Origin: Endocalyx cinctus
Lineage: Eukaryota; Ascomycota; Sordariomycetes; Amphisphaeriales; Apiosporaceae
Direction of reading: 5' to 3'
DNA length: 64,000 bases
Assembly: GCA_001600455.1 (NCBI GenBank)
Contig: BCKC01000015.1
Location: 62,001-126,000 of the forward strand
The translations under genes and the position numbers were made by a program. The notes under the pieces are model-generated. The model was not told the DNA's origin. It saw nothing but the letters and a program-made list of their open reading frames with translations, and made no database searches. Positions 22,075 through 34,788 of the stretch are shown here, in pieces (the first letter of the stretch is position 1; each line of letters begins with the position of its first letter).

Positions 22075-24561
22075 ATGGTCAACTCATCATTACTGGGGCG
22101 GTTCATTGCCGTCGGCATAACATGTTTGTTGTTGGATTCAACTCGGGCAGAAAATGGTGAATTGAATTAAATCTCGATATCTTACCTTCAATGGTTTCTT
22201 TTATCCGCCTCCAATGAGTTAGGCTAAGTTTAAATATAGGAATCGTGGTCGACGACCTATCTTTCGCTCTCCACGGTGTTCAGATGTCATACCGCTTCCA
22301 TGTTAACGACACAGGGGAACTAATCGGCGACCACTTTGGCGGTTCTGCCGACGAAAGCGTGGATATGGGACCAAATCCAGCCGATGACGTCCACGGTATG
22401 GCGGGAATCGTACCTAGATACCGTCGCGAATACCCAGACCTAGGTCGTGGAGACCTCCGCGTACCTGCTGTACAGATCGTGCAGACAACGGGATATTCCC
22501 TGACTTATTTGGCATACGAATCGCACACCGTGATGGTAGGGAAGCCACCTTTGCCAGGGTTACCGGCGACATTTGGCAACAATAACGAGGTTAGCACGCT
22601 AGTAATTAGGTTATATGATAATTACAGCGATGTTTCAGCTGCTTTGTCGTATAGTGTGTTCCCCGAATACGATGTCATCGTGCGGAGCGTGAACATCACC
22701 AACCATGGCACTGGCAATATTACCATTGAGAAGGCGGCCAGTATTAGCGTTGATTTCCCGTGGGAGGAGTTAGATATGATTGAGCTTCGTGGTGACTGGT
22801 CTCGAGAAAATCAGCGAACGCGACGCAAGATTGAATACGGATCTCAGGGGTAAGTGTCCCATTTCTTCGAGTGGTTTTCAGTGAATCATACGGTTGTCTC
22901 CCATTATGAATGTCTGCCAACCAACAATAAATGTGTGTTTTTTTTTTTTCAGTTTCGCGAGTTACGCCGGATTTTCATCACATATGCACAATCCCTTTTT
23001 ATCCATCCTTCCACCATCAACGACCGAAACACAAGGTGAAGCATGGGCATTCTCTCTCATATACTCGGGTTCATTCTCGGTAGACGTCGAGAAGTCATCC
23101 CAAGGATTTACCCGCACTATGCTCGGGATTAATCCCTCGCAATTCTCGTGGCCTCTGGGACCTGGAGAGACCTTTACCACACCCGAAGCCATAGCTATGT
23201 ATACACCTACGGGTGGGGTGGGCAGTCTATCACGTAAGCTCCATCGGTTTTATCGCAAGCACCTCATCCGGAGTAAATGGGTCAACGAGGATCGACCTGT
23301 CTTGCTTAATAGCTGGGAGGGGTTATATTTTGACTACAATCAAAGCAGTATTCGTGATCTAGCCCAAGACACGGCCGATTTGGGCGTTCGTCTTTTCGTT
23401 CTGGATGATGGTTGGTTCGGAAAAGGCGAATTCGCGCGAGTGAGCGCAGATAGGGGCCTTGGTGACTGGGACGCGAACCCGGATCGCTTCCCTGGAGGTT
23501 TTAGCACTCTGGTTGACCAGGTCACACAACTCGACATCACCCGTCCAAATTCAACGAGCTCTTCCGAGGAGAAATTGAAGTTTGGCTTATGGTTTGAGCC
23601 TGAGATGGTCAGTCCCAAGTCGGCACTTTATAAGGATCATCCCGACTGGGTCCTCCACGCAGGTAGTTATCCTCGTACCACAAAACGAGACCAACTCATC
23701 CTTAACCTCGGACTGGTTGAAGTACAAGATTTTATTATCGATTTAATGACCCGCCACTTGGAGTCTACTTCAATAAGTTACGTGAAATGGGATCATAACA
23801 GGGGTACCCACGAGGTCTCCAGTACCCAATCCATACACCAGTACCAGCTCGGTTTATACCGCGTACTTGAGACTCTTATGCGAAAATTCCCCGATGTCCT
23901 CTTCGAGGGATGCGCGTCCGGAGGCGGGCGCTTCGACCCCGGCATGCTCCCTTATTTCCCACAGATCTGGACGTCTGACAACACGGACGCCTTCTCGCGA
24001 CTCTCGATCCAGTTTGGCACGTCGATCGCGTACCCGGCCTCGAGCATGGGTGCCCATGTATCGGTCGTTCCCAATCATCAGACGGGCCGCACAACGCCGT
24101 TCCTGTTCCGCGCTCACGTCGCCATGATGGGCGGCTCGTTCGGCCTCGAGCTTAACCCGGCAGAAATGGACGAAGATGAGCGCGCGCAGATCCCTGCGCT
24201 CGTAGCTCTAGCCGAGGAAATCAACCCTTTGATTGTGAAAGGGGATCTGTACCGGCTGAATTTGCCAGAAGAGTCAAATTTTCCCGCTGCTATGTACGTA
24301 TCGGAGGACGGTAGCAACGCCGTCTTGTTCGTATTTCAAGTCCGGGCCCATGTAAACCATGCATATCCATTCGTCAAGTTGCAAGGCTTAGATCCCGATG
24401 CGAGATATGTCCTAGATCACAGAAGTAGCACTAAACCGGCGAGTTGGAATACGACTATGATGCTCTCGGGAAACACGCTCATGAACACTGGATTGAGGTA
24501 CGGTTGGCTGAAGACGGAGTACGGGAGTCAGGTAGTCGTGATTAAGAAAAATCAGCAATGA
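22075..24561 (+). CDS. aglC: Secreted GH36 alpha-galactosidase
   Basis: Hydrolyses terminal alpha-1,6-galactose from raffinose-type sugars and galactomannan. Three exons (22075-22156, 22240-22849, 22953-24561) sum to 766 aa, the usual size for fungal AglC-type enzymes. Exon 1 encodes a signal peptide ([21 protein letters not shown]...), and the junction restores [14 protein letters not shown]. The GH36 N-terminal beta domain is followed by the TIM barrel with [14 protein letters not shown] and WFEPEMVS. The nucleophile Asp lies in YVKWDHNR, then comes [11 protein letters not shown], with the acid/base Asp in [10 protein letters not shown]. All key residues are present. The symbol is by family resemblance to Aspergillus AglC. 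The promoter abuts repeat copy B. A long A-run lies about 130 bp past the stop. Confidence 0.95.
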
Positions 24562-24977
24562 TGATTAGGGAGGTTGCTCACGTTAATTACGGTGTCTATT
24601 TTCAAGTCTCAATCTAGAGTTTTGACATTTCAAGGGAAAATAATATTTTGCATCTTCAGATTTCCTATTCGAATATCTTCCGTAACTTCTCATTCCAAAA
24701 AAAAAAAAAAAAAAAAAAAAAAAGAATATTAATGAGGAAGTTGGTACGTCAACTTGCTCGGGTAAATTTACTCGGTACTAGGGGCTAATCATACTATCGC
24801 ACAGCTATTAAGGGGAATATCTCCTAATCGTACGGAAATCTCTAAAACTTTAGAATCAGAGCAACAAGAATATACAGAATAGTAATACATTTTCATTTGA
24901 ACAGTACGATCGTACAGAGCCAATTCAACACCAATCGTTGGCGCTTTGTTTTCTCTCTTTGAAATTGAAATACGTTA
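24562..24977. other. 3' flank with long poly-A tract
   Basis: Contains an uninterrupted A-run of about 25 nt near 24699-24723, then AT-rich sequence. No gene is seen. Confidence 0.6.
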
Positions 24978-25391
24978 CTAGCAGTCGGGATCACAAGTCC
25001 CGTTGGCACAACGGCCTGGAGGATCATCTGTGCAGTGGCTTTCATTACAGCTTCATTTGCTGCTGCATGTACTTGTTAGTTATAGGATAGATTGCGTTGG
25101 TGTTTCTGAAGGAGTAGATGAGGTAGATGTTGTAGTGGGTGTAGGAGCATCAGTAGCGTATAGATCACTCCACCATCGATTCAGCTGATCTATGTATTTT
25201 TCATCTAGCTTATCAGCAGAAGCAAATGAATCAAACTCTAACATATAATCCGGATCTTCTTCTGAGTCCTCATCGTATATGTAGCTATCGTAAAGTGTTG
25301 CGTTGGTTGTCGGTGCAATTGGACAGTTATCAAAATTGTTAGAGCGCTTGATTCCACCCCTTAATTTAACGTCTCCGATACCAGGTCCCAT
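24978..25391 (-). pseudogene. Possible remnant of an acidic, Cys-tailed secreted protein
   Basis: A 103-codon frame (25391-25080) encodes an acidic segment (YDEDSEEDPDYMLEFDSF) and a Thr/Ser/Pro linker (APTPTTTSTSSTPSETPTQ). Just beyond its stop, in another frame, comes a well-formed Cys-rich tail SCNESHCTDDPPGRCANGTC ending at TAG 24980-24978. A branch-like ACTAAC and an acceptor TGCAG sit between them, but I find no good donor that joins the parts in frame. A stop codon lies directly before the first ATG and there is no signal peptide. The parts look like pieces of one secreted protein that has decayed or whose exons I cannot fully resolve. No family is recognised. Confidence 0.33.
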
Positions 25392-25468
25392 TCAGTCCCA
25401 CTTCTCCGTCACAATTACACATCCTTAATGCTACAAAATCAGATATTGTTGGTGACGTTGATTGTCGA

Positions 25469-25476
25469 TGACGTCA
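25469..25476. promoter_or_regulatory. CRE palindrome TGACGTCA
   Basis: A perfect 8-bp CRE/ATF-type bZIP site about 305 bp before the ATG at 25782. Binding is inferred from the consensus only. Confidence 0.4.
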
Positions 25477-25520
25477 GTTGTTATCGATATTAATAGCTAT
25501 GGACTTAGATAATGTTGGTC

Positions 25521-25547
25521 GTTGGTGACGTTGGTGACGTTGGTGAA
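25521..25547. repeat. 9-bp tandem repeat GTTGGTGAC
   Basis: Three adjacent copies, the third ending GAA, with another copy at 25448-25456 and half copies between. Confidence 0.75.
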
Positions 25548-25781
25548 CCGTGACGTTAGCTCTCTGCGATGTAGGTTATACTCTGTTGCTCTGTAATTAT
25601 TTAGAGCACTCAGCCACAAATAAATATAGAAGTGGCTAAGAATATCACCTGATTTTCTTTGTTCTACTACCCGTTGGACCCGTGGACATTACCTACCTAG
25701 GTCCACGGGTAGATCCATGGAAACCGTAAAAAAATCAAAGTTGAGCGCAGTTGTTCACTTTCCAACTCATTTCACTATTAC

Positions 25782-26402
25782 ATGCAACTTCATCAATTAC
25801 TGAAAACTCGAACTATTTGCCATTTTCTAACAATGGTTCTTTTCTGGCCTTTTCCCCGTCCTGTCCAGCCGTCTTCGGAATCTCACTTTACTGATGATAC
25901 CGATGAAAATGATACCGACCAAAATGTATCAGTCCCACAGACGTGCCGTGTTGTTCTCAATTCTACAGGAACCTGCGTTTACGGCTATCCATCATCTGGT
26001 GGCGTTTTAATCCTTCCCTCTTGTAACGGCGTCGACCTTTTATTTCTCTCTCTTTCACGTTTTGAGCCAGCAGAACGCTCGGAAGACCCCGTAGAAGAAG
26101 ACCGACATTGTGCCCTTATGAGAAAATTAGGAGCATGGTGGTTTACTAGTGTAGAAGAATACAGAGAAATGCGGATCTTTAATCCGGAACTATTAGCTCA
26201 GAAGAAGCTGGTAGTCGCCGCATGGCCCCAAAGCGGGGTAGGAGTATGGGTGGTAACAGCGAAAGATGAGTACGAAGCATTCGACAAAGGATTAGGACGC
26301 ATTTGGAATGCCTTTAACATGGACGAGAGGTGTGAAGTGGTGGAAAATTTAGGTGGTGTATTCTACAGCAACCCTACGTCATGCCCGGATTTACAGTTAT
26401 AA
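25782..26402 (+). CDS. Conserved fungal protein of unknown function
   Basis: Single exon, 206 aa. An internal ATG at 25833 (MVLFWPFPRP) is the likelier biological start, because proteins of this kind begin with a short Trp/Pro-rich segment; that gives 189 aa. The C-terminal half (CALMRKLGAWWFTSVEEYRE, then AAWPQSGVGVWVV, then DERCEVVENLGGVFYSNP) has the look of a small conserved globular domain seen in many filamentous ascomycetes without assigned role. There is no clear signal peptide from the internal start, no TM helix, and no catalytic motif. An acidic Asp/Asn/Thr-rich segment (DDTDENDTDQN) lies near the N-terminus. Coding status is supported by length and composition; function is unknown. 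Confidence 0.68.
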   Translation: MQLHQLLKTRTICHFLTMVLFWPFPRPVQPSSESHFTDDTDENDTDQNVSVPQTCRVVLNSTGTCVYGYPSSGGVLILPSCNGVDLLFLSLSRFEPAERSEDPVEEDRHCALMRKLGAWWFTSVEEYREMRIFNPELLAQKKLVVAAWPQSGVGVWVVTAKDEYEAFDKGLGRIWNAFNMDERCEVVENLGGVFYSNPTSCPDLQL

Positions 26403-27076
26403 TGAAACTGGGACTGAATCCATTCTTTTTGTTAAGCTGTAACTGCTGGTTTATATGGGTAGTCTACGACGAATTCTGCCGCCGTGCTATTAGTCGGGTA
26501 CAATCATTTCTAGTAAAACGTTCTCTCTTCTCTCCTCTCATCTTCTCTTCTCTTTTTCTTCACTACGTGTCAGGCCTCGACACCAGTATTTTCTCCGGCG
26601 CCGGAATGAACTCAAGCAAGGCATGCCGACTTCGAACGATGCAAACTCTGCAAAAGTTTAAATTATCATATAGAGGTACGATTATGAAAATCACTTATAC
26701 ATATACCTTTCGTTAGAGATGATTGATTTCATGCTATTTATGCATACTCTAAAATCCGACTTGCTCATTTATTTAAAATCAGCTTATGTACAGGTTTAAT
26801 TCCGGTACGGAAATTATACCCGGATTTGACAGGCCACCGTTAAACACCCGGAGAACCTGTTATACCCCTAGTCAGCTGTAACTTCCAACTACCAACTCGC
26901 AGCCCTGCATAATTTCGTATCCACCTCACGTACTCTCGAGCTGACTGGGATGTAAGAAGCGGACCCCTCGAATCAATTCCTTACTCAAATATAATCAACA
27001 TCTCACGACTCCATCAGTGATCACATAGCGACGGGTCAAAAACATCAACCATAAAATCAATAGATATAATTATAAG
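26403..27076. other. Intergenic, promoter of SDR gene
   Basis: Includes a pyrimidine-rich TCTCTTCTCTCC tract near 26521-26560 and AT-rich leader before ATG 27077. No gene is seen; the frame at 26381-26716 is domain-free. Confidence 0.5.
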
Positions 27077-28086
27077 ATGGCGACAGCTCCTCAGACCTGG
27101 TTTATTACCGGTTGCTCTAGCGGTTTTGGCGAGCTTTTTGTTCGGCAGCTTCGGACGCTTGGCGATAACGTTATTGCCACCGGGCGCAATGCGGAGACGA
27201 AGCTAGCTCACCTCAAAGATACGGGCGCCACCATACTAGACCTTGATGTCTCAGCTCCCGCCAACGTCATCGAGACAAAATTATCGGAGGCGTGGGAGCT
27301 ATATCCTAATGGTATAGATGTTGTCGTTAACAACGCTGGTTATATCCTTAGCGGTACCCTGGAAGAAATTACGTGAGTTGAATGACCCATTGCCAACACT
27401 TATGTCTCGAAGTTTCTCACGCTGCGGTCAGATCGCAAGAATTGGAGGACGCCTTCAAAACGAACTTCCACGGTCCCATGAATATCACAAAGGCGGTCCT
27501 TCCTAAGCTCCGGGCCAAAGGAAAAGGCACACTTCTCTATATAAGCTCTCAGGCAGCGTGGCATGCCGACCCTGGTGCCAGTGGATATTGCTCAACCAAG
27601 GCCGCTCTGGAAGGTAAGAATTCCGATAGCCTGGTTCTCCAAGCTGCGTTTTTGGAAGTACGGAAATAGTAGACTGACCGTCTGATCAATCACTAATAAG
27701 CTGCCGTCGAGTGCATGTCGCAAGAATTAGCGATTATTCCCAACAACGAAATCAAGGTACTCATGGTGGAACCTGGGTATTTTAACACCAAGGTATTTGC
27801 CAACATTAATCACGTTCCAGCTCGAGTACCTCTGTATGCCGATTTCAATACGGCTGTCCGCCAGGTTGAAGCCAGTTTGGTTGGTAACGAGCCGGGCGAT
27901 GCGAAGAAGGCCATTGCGATCATGATTGATTTAGTCAAAGGGACCGGTGTAGCGGAAGGGAAGTCGGTTCCTTTACGGGTGCCCCTGGGAAGTGATGGAT
28001 GGCAAAGAATCAAAGCCAAGTCCGAAAGCATGGTTAAGATATGTGAGGATTGGGAACAGGTAGCAAAAAGTACCGATATCAGTTAG
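27077..28086 (+). CDS. Short-chain dehydrogenase/reductase (SDR), classical type
   Basis: NAD(P)-dependent oxidoreductase with a Rossmann fold. Three exons (27077-27372, 27432-27613, 27701-28086) give 287 aa. The cofactor motif TGCSSGFG is at residues 11-18, followed by an ATGRN segment whose Arg often favours NADP. DLDVSAP, the NNAG motif (VVVNNAGY), a catalytic Ser (LYISSQAA) and YCSTK (YxxxK) complete the active-site set. Post-catalytic EPGYFNTKVF resembles the VEPGxxxT segment of AKR-like fungal SDRs. Both introns have GTGAGT/GTAAGA donors and restore the TSQELEDAF and ALEAAVECMSQEL segments. Substrate is unknown. It sits between an unknown gene and a GH1 gene, with no sign of a biosynthetic cluster. 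Confidence 0.93.
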
Positions 28087-28850
28087 CTGCATGGCCGCGA
28101 CATCGGGAGGGAATGATTGATCACTACTAGATTCCACATATTCTCAAATATATCAGTTTATGCACGGTTCATATCACATAGTCACGTTTGTTACAGTCTG
28201 AAATATCTTGATGTTACTCCGTAATCGGAGACACGTTACCTATTTAGGGGCGGGTAATTATTCCGTCATTTCAATCACGTCCTCAGTCTTAACACGAAAA
28301 GGGGCGAAGCTACAACTGTAGATACGTTATTTGCATTCGCCGGGTTCTTAAAGCTACCCGTAATCGCTACCATAAATCAATATGCGCCAAGACGATAGTA
28401 GAGGACCTTCAGCCGCTACCATCAGCTTGTATTTCTCCAAATTTTCGCGGTGCCTCATTCAACGCCTTGGCTGCGGAGAAGCCCCATTAAAACACGGAAT
28501 GACAGCTACCACAGTTACCTTTCGGGACGAGGAGTAAATTCCTCAGACAGCAACAGCTCACTTATCAGCTACCCCAAATTCTAGATACTCCACCGCACGG
28601 CCTGGGACCTCTAGGCTGTTGGGTAAATCATGGGAGCCGTAATTCTGTTTATGCAGGTCCGTCGCTTTCCCACCGAGGAGGCAACGAGGTTACCCCGAAC
28701 TATTATGGATGATCCCCTCACCACACTGTAAAGTTACGTCAATTCCAGGGGTTCATGATGCGAGATTCATTATATATAAGGTGAAGCGTCACCGGTGTAG
28801 GTTAAGTTTGGAGATCTACCTGTCACCTTTAATTCCTCTCTCAAAGCGCA
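28087..28850. other. Intergenic, promoter of GH1 gene
   Basis: Less AT-rich than neighbouring gaps. It contains a TATATATAA-like box near 28772, about 80 nt before the GH1 ATG. No gene is seen. Confidence 0.5.
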
Positions 28851-31016
<2,166 letters not shown>

Positions 31017-32484
31017 GAAATTATTAAGTAAACATTGTGTTTATTACGGTTAATTATAATATTGAGTCTCCTTCCAGCATTGGTGCAATAGACAGACACA
31101 TGAGATACTATAATTGAATATGGCCAAGGTCTTTCCATTTTCACGAAACCCGAGTTATTATTCGTAGGATGTATTATGGTCAGTCTTCGACGGGCGGGCT
31201 AAATACACTACACACATACTAAAGCATCCACCAATTACAACTTCATTTTAGACTTAGTGGAAACTAGTTACGTCCAACCTCGTCGACCAGTTTAAGGCTC
31301 TGGTGCGCCTCTAGGGGCTGCCAACGAAAGACTGCGTCTTTAGAACACATCAAAAGGCTCGTGGTTGCCACTGAGGATTATCCTAACACTAAAAACCGCG
31401 GTAATATGCCAAATAAGAAGAGATCTGTCCACCTGCTTATGAGCTAAGTAGTCCATACGTGTTTAGTTTGACATATTGTCTCAGGCTTTAATAGTAATTA
31501 GGTATCAAAATTTACGTACTACTAATCCTCCACATTTTCTTTCATCCATTCTACAAATGAAGTAAGGCTAATTAGCACGGGTAACTAATAATATTAGCTT
31601 TCTGCCACGTCGCTTAATGCGATCTTGATAGATCTTGATAGATTGTCAGGGTCTAGTTGAGGCTCTTCCTTCTGACATCTGTTTAACCTCATCGTAGTTA
31701 AGGGGCTAGTCCTGAATTGCTAAGTACGTGCGGTAGCTCCCGTCGTCATCAAAGTTTGTGTTCCGAACTTCTAGCGTCGAATTATACGATAGCAGAAGTA
31801 AACGAAGACACTTATGCGGCCAATTTAGTTGCTCGACTAATTACGGCTAGTTTTCAGAAGATCCGTGCCTTTTGTTGACATTGTGGGGGGGCGAACGTAG
31901 ACAACAATGTGATGATCTCTTGAGAGAAAACACCATGAGATTCCCGATCGCATAACACTACAGGGTCAGATAGAAAAAGTTTCGTATGACTTTTGGGACC
32001 GAAAACCCAAAGTTGAGATAGACTGATCACTTTACTATGAAACCTATACGACGCCTCTACCCCCCCCCCCCCCCCCCCCCCCTTTTTTTTTTTCCAAGAG
32101 GGGAGAGTAGGTATGAGAGCATCATATTCCTATATATACTACGTACTTATTATCCTTAAAGATTATTACACGGATGATACCGAATCAGAGAACAAATCCG
32201 CGTTCTACGATGCAAGGCATTACAATGATGAGCGCGTTTACATCGGCCGAGAGAACAAGGACGTAATGGGATGATGTGGTGAAGAAAGATTTGATCAATC
32301 AGGATAACAATGTTTATTGTAAAATCAGTTCCTAATACCTTGTTTGTAACAGAATATTCAAAGCTTATACCTATATAAGCACCATATCTTTGCAGAAAAT
32401 CTAACAAAAGGATATCGACAATTGCTATAATTCCATATTTCATACCTCATATCAAGTTCTAATCACCTAATGCTCAGGCACCAT
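31017..32484. other. Intergenic with homopolymer tract
   Basis: About 1.5 kb without a supported gene. The C23-T11 tract is listed separately. A minus frame at 32156-32443 has no domain. Confidence 0.55.
32060..32093. repeat. Poly-C then poly-T tract
   Basis: About 23 C followed directly by 11 T on the plus strand. The minus strand is A11-G23. Length is likely to vary between isolates and reads. Confidence 0.85.
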
Positions 32485-34788
32485 TCACAAATCATATTCA
32501 TCGTCCCACCCAAACATCATCTGCTCTTCTTCCGCGGAGGAGGCAAAGGAGGCAGAATAAATGTCATATGCATCCTGAGTCTCATTCATTTTTAAAATCC
32601 CAGCGCGTTCTCTCAAGAGTTCTTCCGCATTTTGAATCAACGTCGAAGCCATAGCTCCCGATGTGAATCTTGGGATGTCGCAGGCAAGCCACTTCGTGTG
32701 CCGTTGTGGTGGAATGCGCCAGCCCGGTTTGCGATATTCGTGTATGTGCAACGCCATCCAACACATCGGACAACATGGCTCTGTGGCGGTGAGCATCATA
32801 CCGTATTTATTTCTTTGCGATTCAGTTACGAATCCGAACTTAAATCTATTTCTCGCTCCAGGTCCTCTCCTTCTGGTCGCCCGAAGCGGTTGGCCACCAT
32901 CGAGGCAGAGTACCCCGGCCGCGAAATGCATCTGAGGATGACAAGACCCCTTGAAAAGATCTCCCTCGTCACGTAGCGAAACGTCCATATTGCCATCACC
33001 ATTTTCTCTCTCGTTATTATCACCGGTGGGGACGGCTCGATCCGCGAGCCAAGCTAAAACGGCGTCGTGCATGTGCGGCGGTAGTGCTGTAGAGATAACG
33101 TCGAAAATAGGCATCCTGGCAGTTGGCGAGAGTTCATTTGGGCGTCTAATTTGGTACTCGGCACTACACTCGACCTCGATCTCAAAAGTTCGAATAGCGT
33201 GTGAGATCCGGGTGAGAAATGGCTGGGATTTTGGGGTTTCAGCTCGATAATCCGCTCGCTTAGGTATGAGTTTCTGGATGGCTGCTTCGTGGAGTACAAT
33301 AAGCGAGAGATACTCTCTCGCGGCTATCGGCCAAGATGATGACCATTCTCGAGCCTTTTTCGCCTCTTCTTCGTCCCCAATAGCGGGTAATTCGGGCGTG
33401 AGAGACTGAGTAGGTAAATTTACAACGCCATTTTTATCCGCAAGTGGTCTTGGATTATCCAATACATCCGCCTCGATAAATAAGTTGTCTTGTTCTCGAG
33501 GCCAGAGAACTTTGTCGTCTGTATCAGTCCCTTCGGTCTCTAAACCCTTGAAATCGGTACTCTTCTCGAGGTCATATATCAGACTTAACCACTCAAGATC
33601 GATTGAAAGAAGCTTTGAAACCTCTCCTCCATCCTCGATCAGGTAGTTTAAAGCCTGGAGATGGATACTTAGAGACTGCAAAGGCACGCCGTTCGACACA
33701 GTCTCACTAATGAAGGACTTGTCAATTTCCGGTACGCTATTCGTTTCGTCAGCAAACGATTTCAATGCCTCGTCAATGGCTCGAATAATCGTCGCAACCG
33801 TGTTCCTGAATATGAGATGGAGTAAAAACGTCTGGCATTGTAGGTGTCTGGATTCGCCGTTGTAACCGAACAGCCTTTCCAGTTTGTCCGTGTCATTTAG
33901 ATCTATATCCACCTCAATGAAATTTTTAGGGCTGAATTTCGCGTAAGTAGACTTCCCTGTAGGATCAGCAGTTGATGGAGGGTAATTCCTGTCAATGCTA
34001 TCATAATACTTCTTCCGAAATCCAAGCAACTTGTCTATAGTCCCACCATTGGATAAATTGTGATGTACGTTGTCGCCCCGTTGTTCATTTCTTCTACATA
34101 AGTTGTATAAACAGCGCATGGCCTTGTCAGCATCTTGGACGTTTCCGGCTATATTTCTCACGTCAGACGTGAGCATTTTGAAGAAGTTTCTCCCGCTGCT
34201 GTTGCGACCGTAGTTGACTCTGTGTCGTATGCGCCGGTGCGACGCCCTGGAAACGTAATCGCGTATCTCGAACTGGCAAACAGCCAATTCCCGATCAAAG
34301 GGTAGGGGGAATTCCCGGTCGTTTCCGTTTCTCTCTTTTTCCCTCTCTCTCAACTCCCAGGCGTTCTTTATCAGCCGGACCACGGTCTTGCAGTGTCCAT
34401 CAAAGGCGGCCAAAACCGTCGGATCTTCCCCAACGAGAGGCGACGACCTCGCTATCTTAGCGCCGGAGAAAGAATTAAGCGACGGTAATACGGCGACGGA
34501 TTCCTCGTCGCGCACGAGCAGATGCGCGAAATGCGTCAGGAGCTGATTCTGAAAGAGGTATCTTTTGGCCCTGGGACCAAGAGAGGGTTTGTCTCTCTCA
34601 TTTTCTATGATTGTTCCGTTTTGTGAATCCCAACCCGCGATCGAATCGGTTGCTTGCAAGAGATAGGTGAGGGTACGCAAACGGAGACGCTGCTCATTCG
34701 TTGCCACAAAGGTTTGCTGTTGTGGATTTTCCTGGTCATGGTCCTGGTCCAGATTCCTTAAGGATGATTGACTTATATGTATATCCAT
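32485..34788 (-). CDS. Unknown fungal protein with deaminase-like C-terminal motifs
   Basis: Single exon; the first ATG is 34788, giving 767 aa. The frame is open to 35001, but only with a non-ATG start, over CT/CA-rich leader-like sequence. The N-terminal two thirds are helical and acidic, with Arg-rich patches (YVSRASHRRIRHRVNYGR). Near the C-terminus, SCHPQMHFAAGVLC is followed about 45 residues on by TEPCCPMCWMAL. The spacing and the PCxMC motif resemble zinc-binding cytidine/adenosine deaminase folds, including fungal OTT_1508-like proteins. In active enzymes the first motif is (H/C)xE; here it reads HFA, so the proton-shuttling Glu is not visible. The protein could be an inactive or diverged member, or the likeness could be chance. 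No signal peptide is seen from the chosen start. Confidence 0.75.
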   Translation of the reverse strand: MDIHISQSSLRNLDQDHDQENPQQQTFVATNEQRLRLRTLTYLLQATDSIAGWDSQNGTIIENERDKPSLGPRAKRYLFQNQLLTHFAHLLVRDEESVAVLPSLNSFSGAKIARSSPLVGEDPTVLAAFDGHCKTVVRLIKNAWELREREKERNGNDREFPLPFDRELAVCQFEIRDYVSRASHRRIRHRVNYGRNSSGRNFFKMLTSDVRNIAGNVQDADKAMRCLYNLCRRNEQRGDNVHHNLSNGGTIDKLLGFRKKYYDSIDRNYPPSTADPTGKSTYAKFSPKNFIEVDIDLNDTDKLERLFGYNGESRHLQCQTFLLHLIFRNTVATIIRAIDEALKSFADETNSVPEIDKSFISETVSNGVPLQSLSIHLQALNYLIEDGGEVSKLLSIDLEWLSLIYDLEKSTDFKGLETEGTDTDDKVLWPREQDNLFIEADVLDNPRPLADKNGVVNLPTQSLTPELPAIGDEEEAKKAREWSSSWPIAAREYLSLIVLHEAAIQKLIPKRADYRAETPKSQPFLTRISHAIRTFEIEVECSAEYQIRRPNELSPTARMPIFDVISTALPPHMHDAVLAWLADRAVPTGDNNERENGDGNMDVSLRDEGDLFKGSCHPQMHFAAGVLCLDGGQPLRATRRRGPGARNRFKFGFVTESQRNKYGMMLTATEPCCPMCWMALHIHEYRKPGWRIPPQRHTKWLACDIPRFTSGAMASTLIQNAEELLRERAGILKMNETQDAYDIYSASFASSAEEEQMMFGWDDEYDL

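Larger units (their letters stand above)
25392..25781. other. Intergenic with GTTGGTGAC repeats and CRE palindrome
   Basis: Upstream of the conserved unknown at 25782. See the repeat and CRE entries. The remainder is AT-rich with a GGACCCGTGGACATT / TAGGTCCACGGGTAG inverted motif near 25677-25712. Confidence 0.5.
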
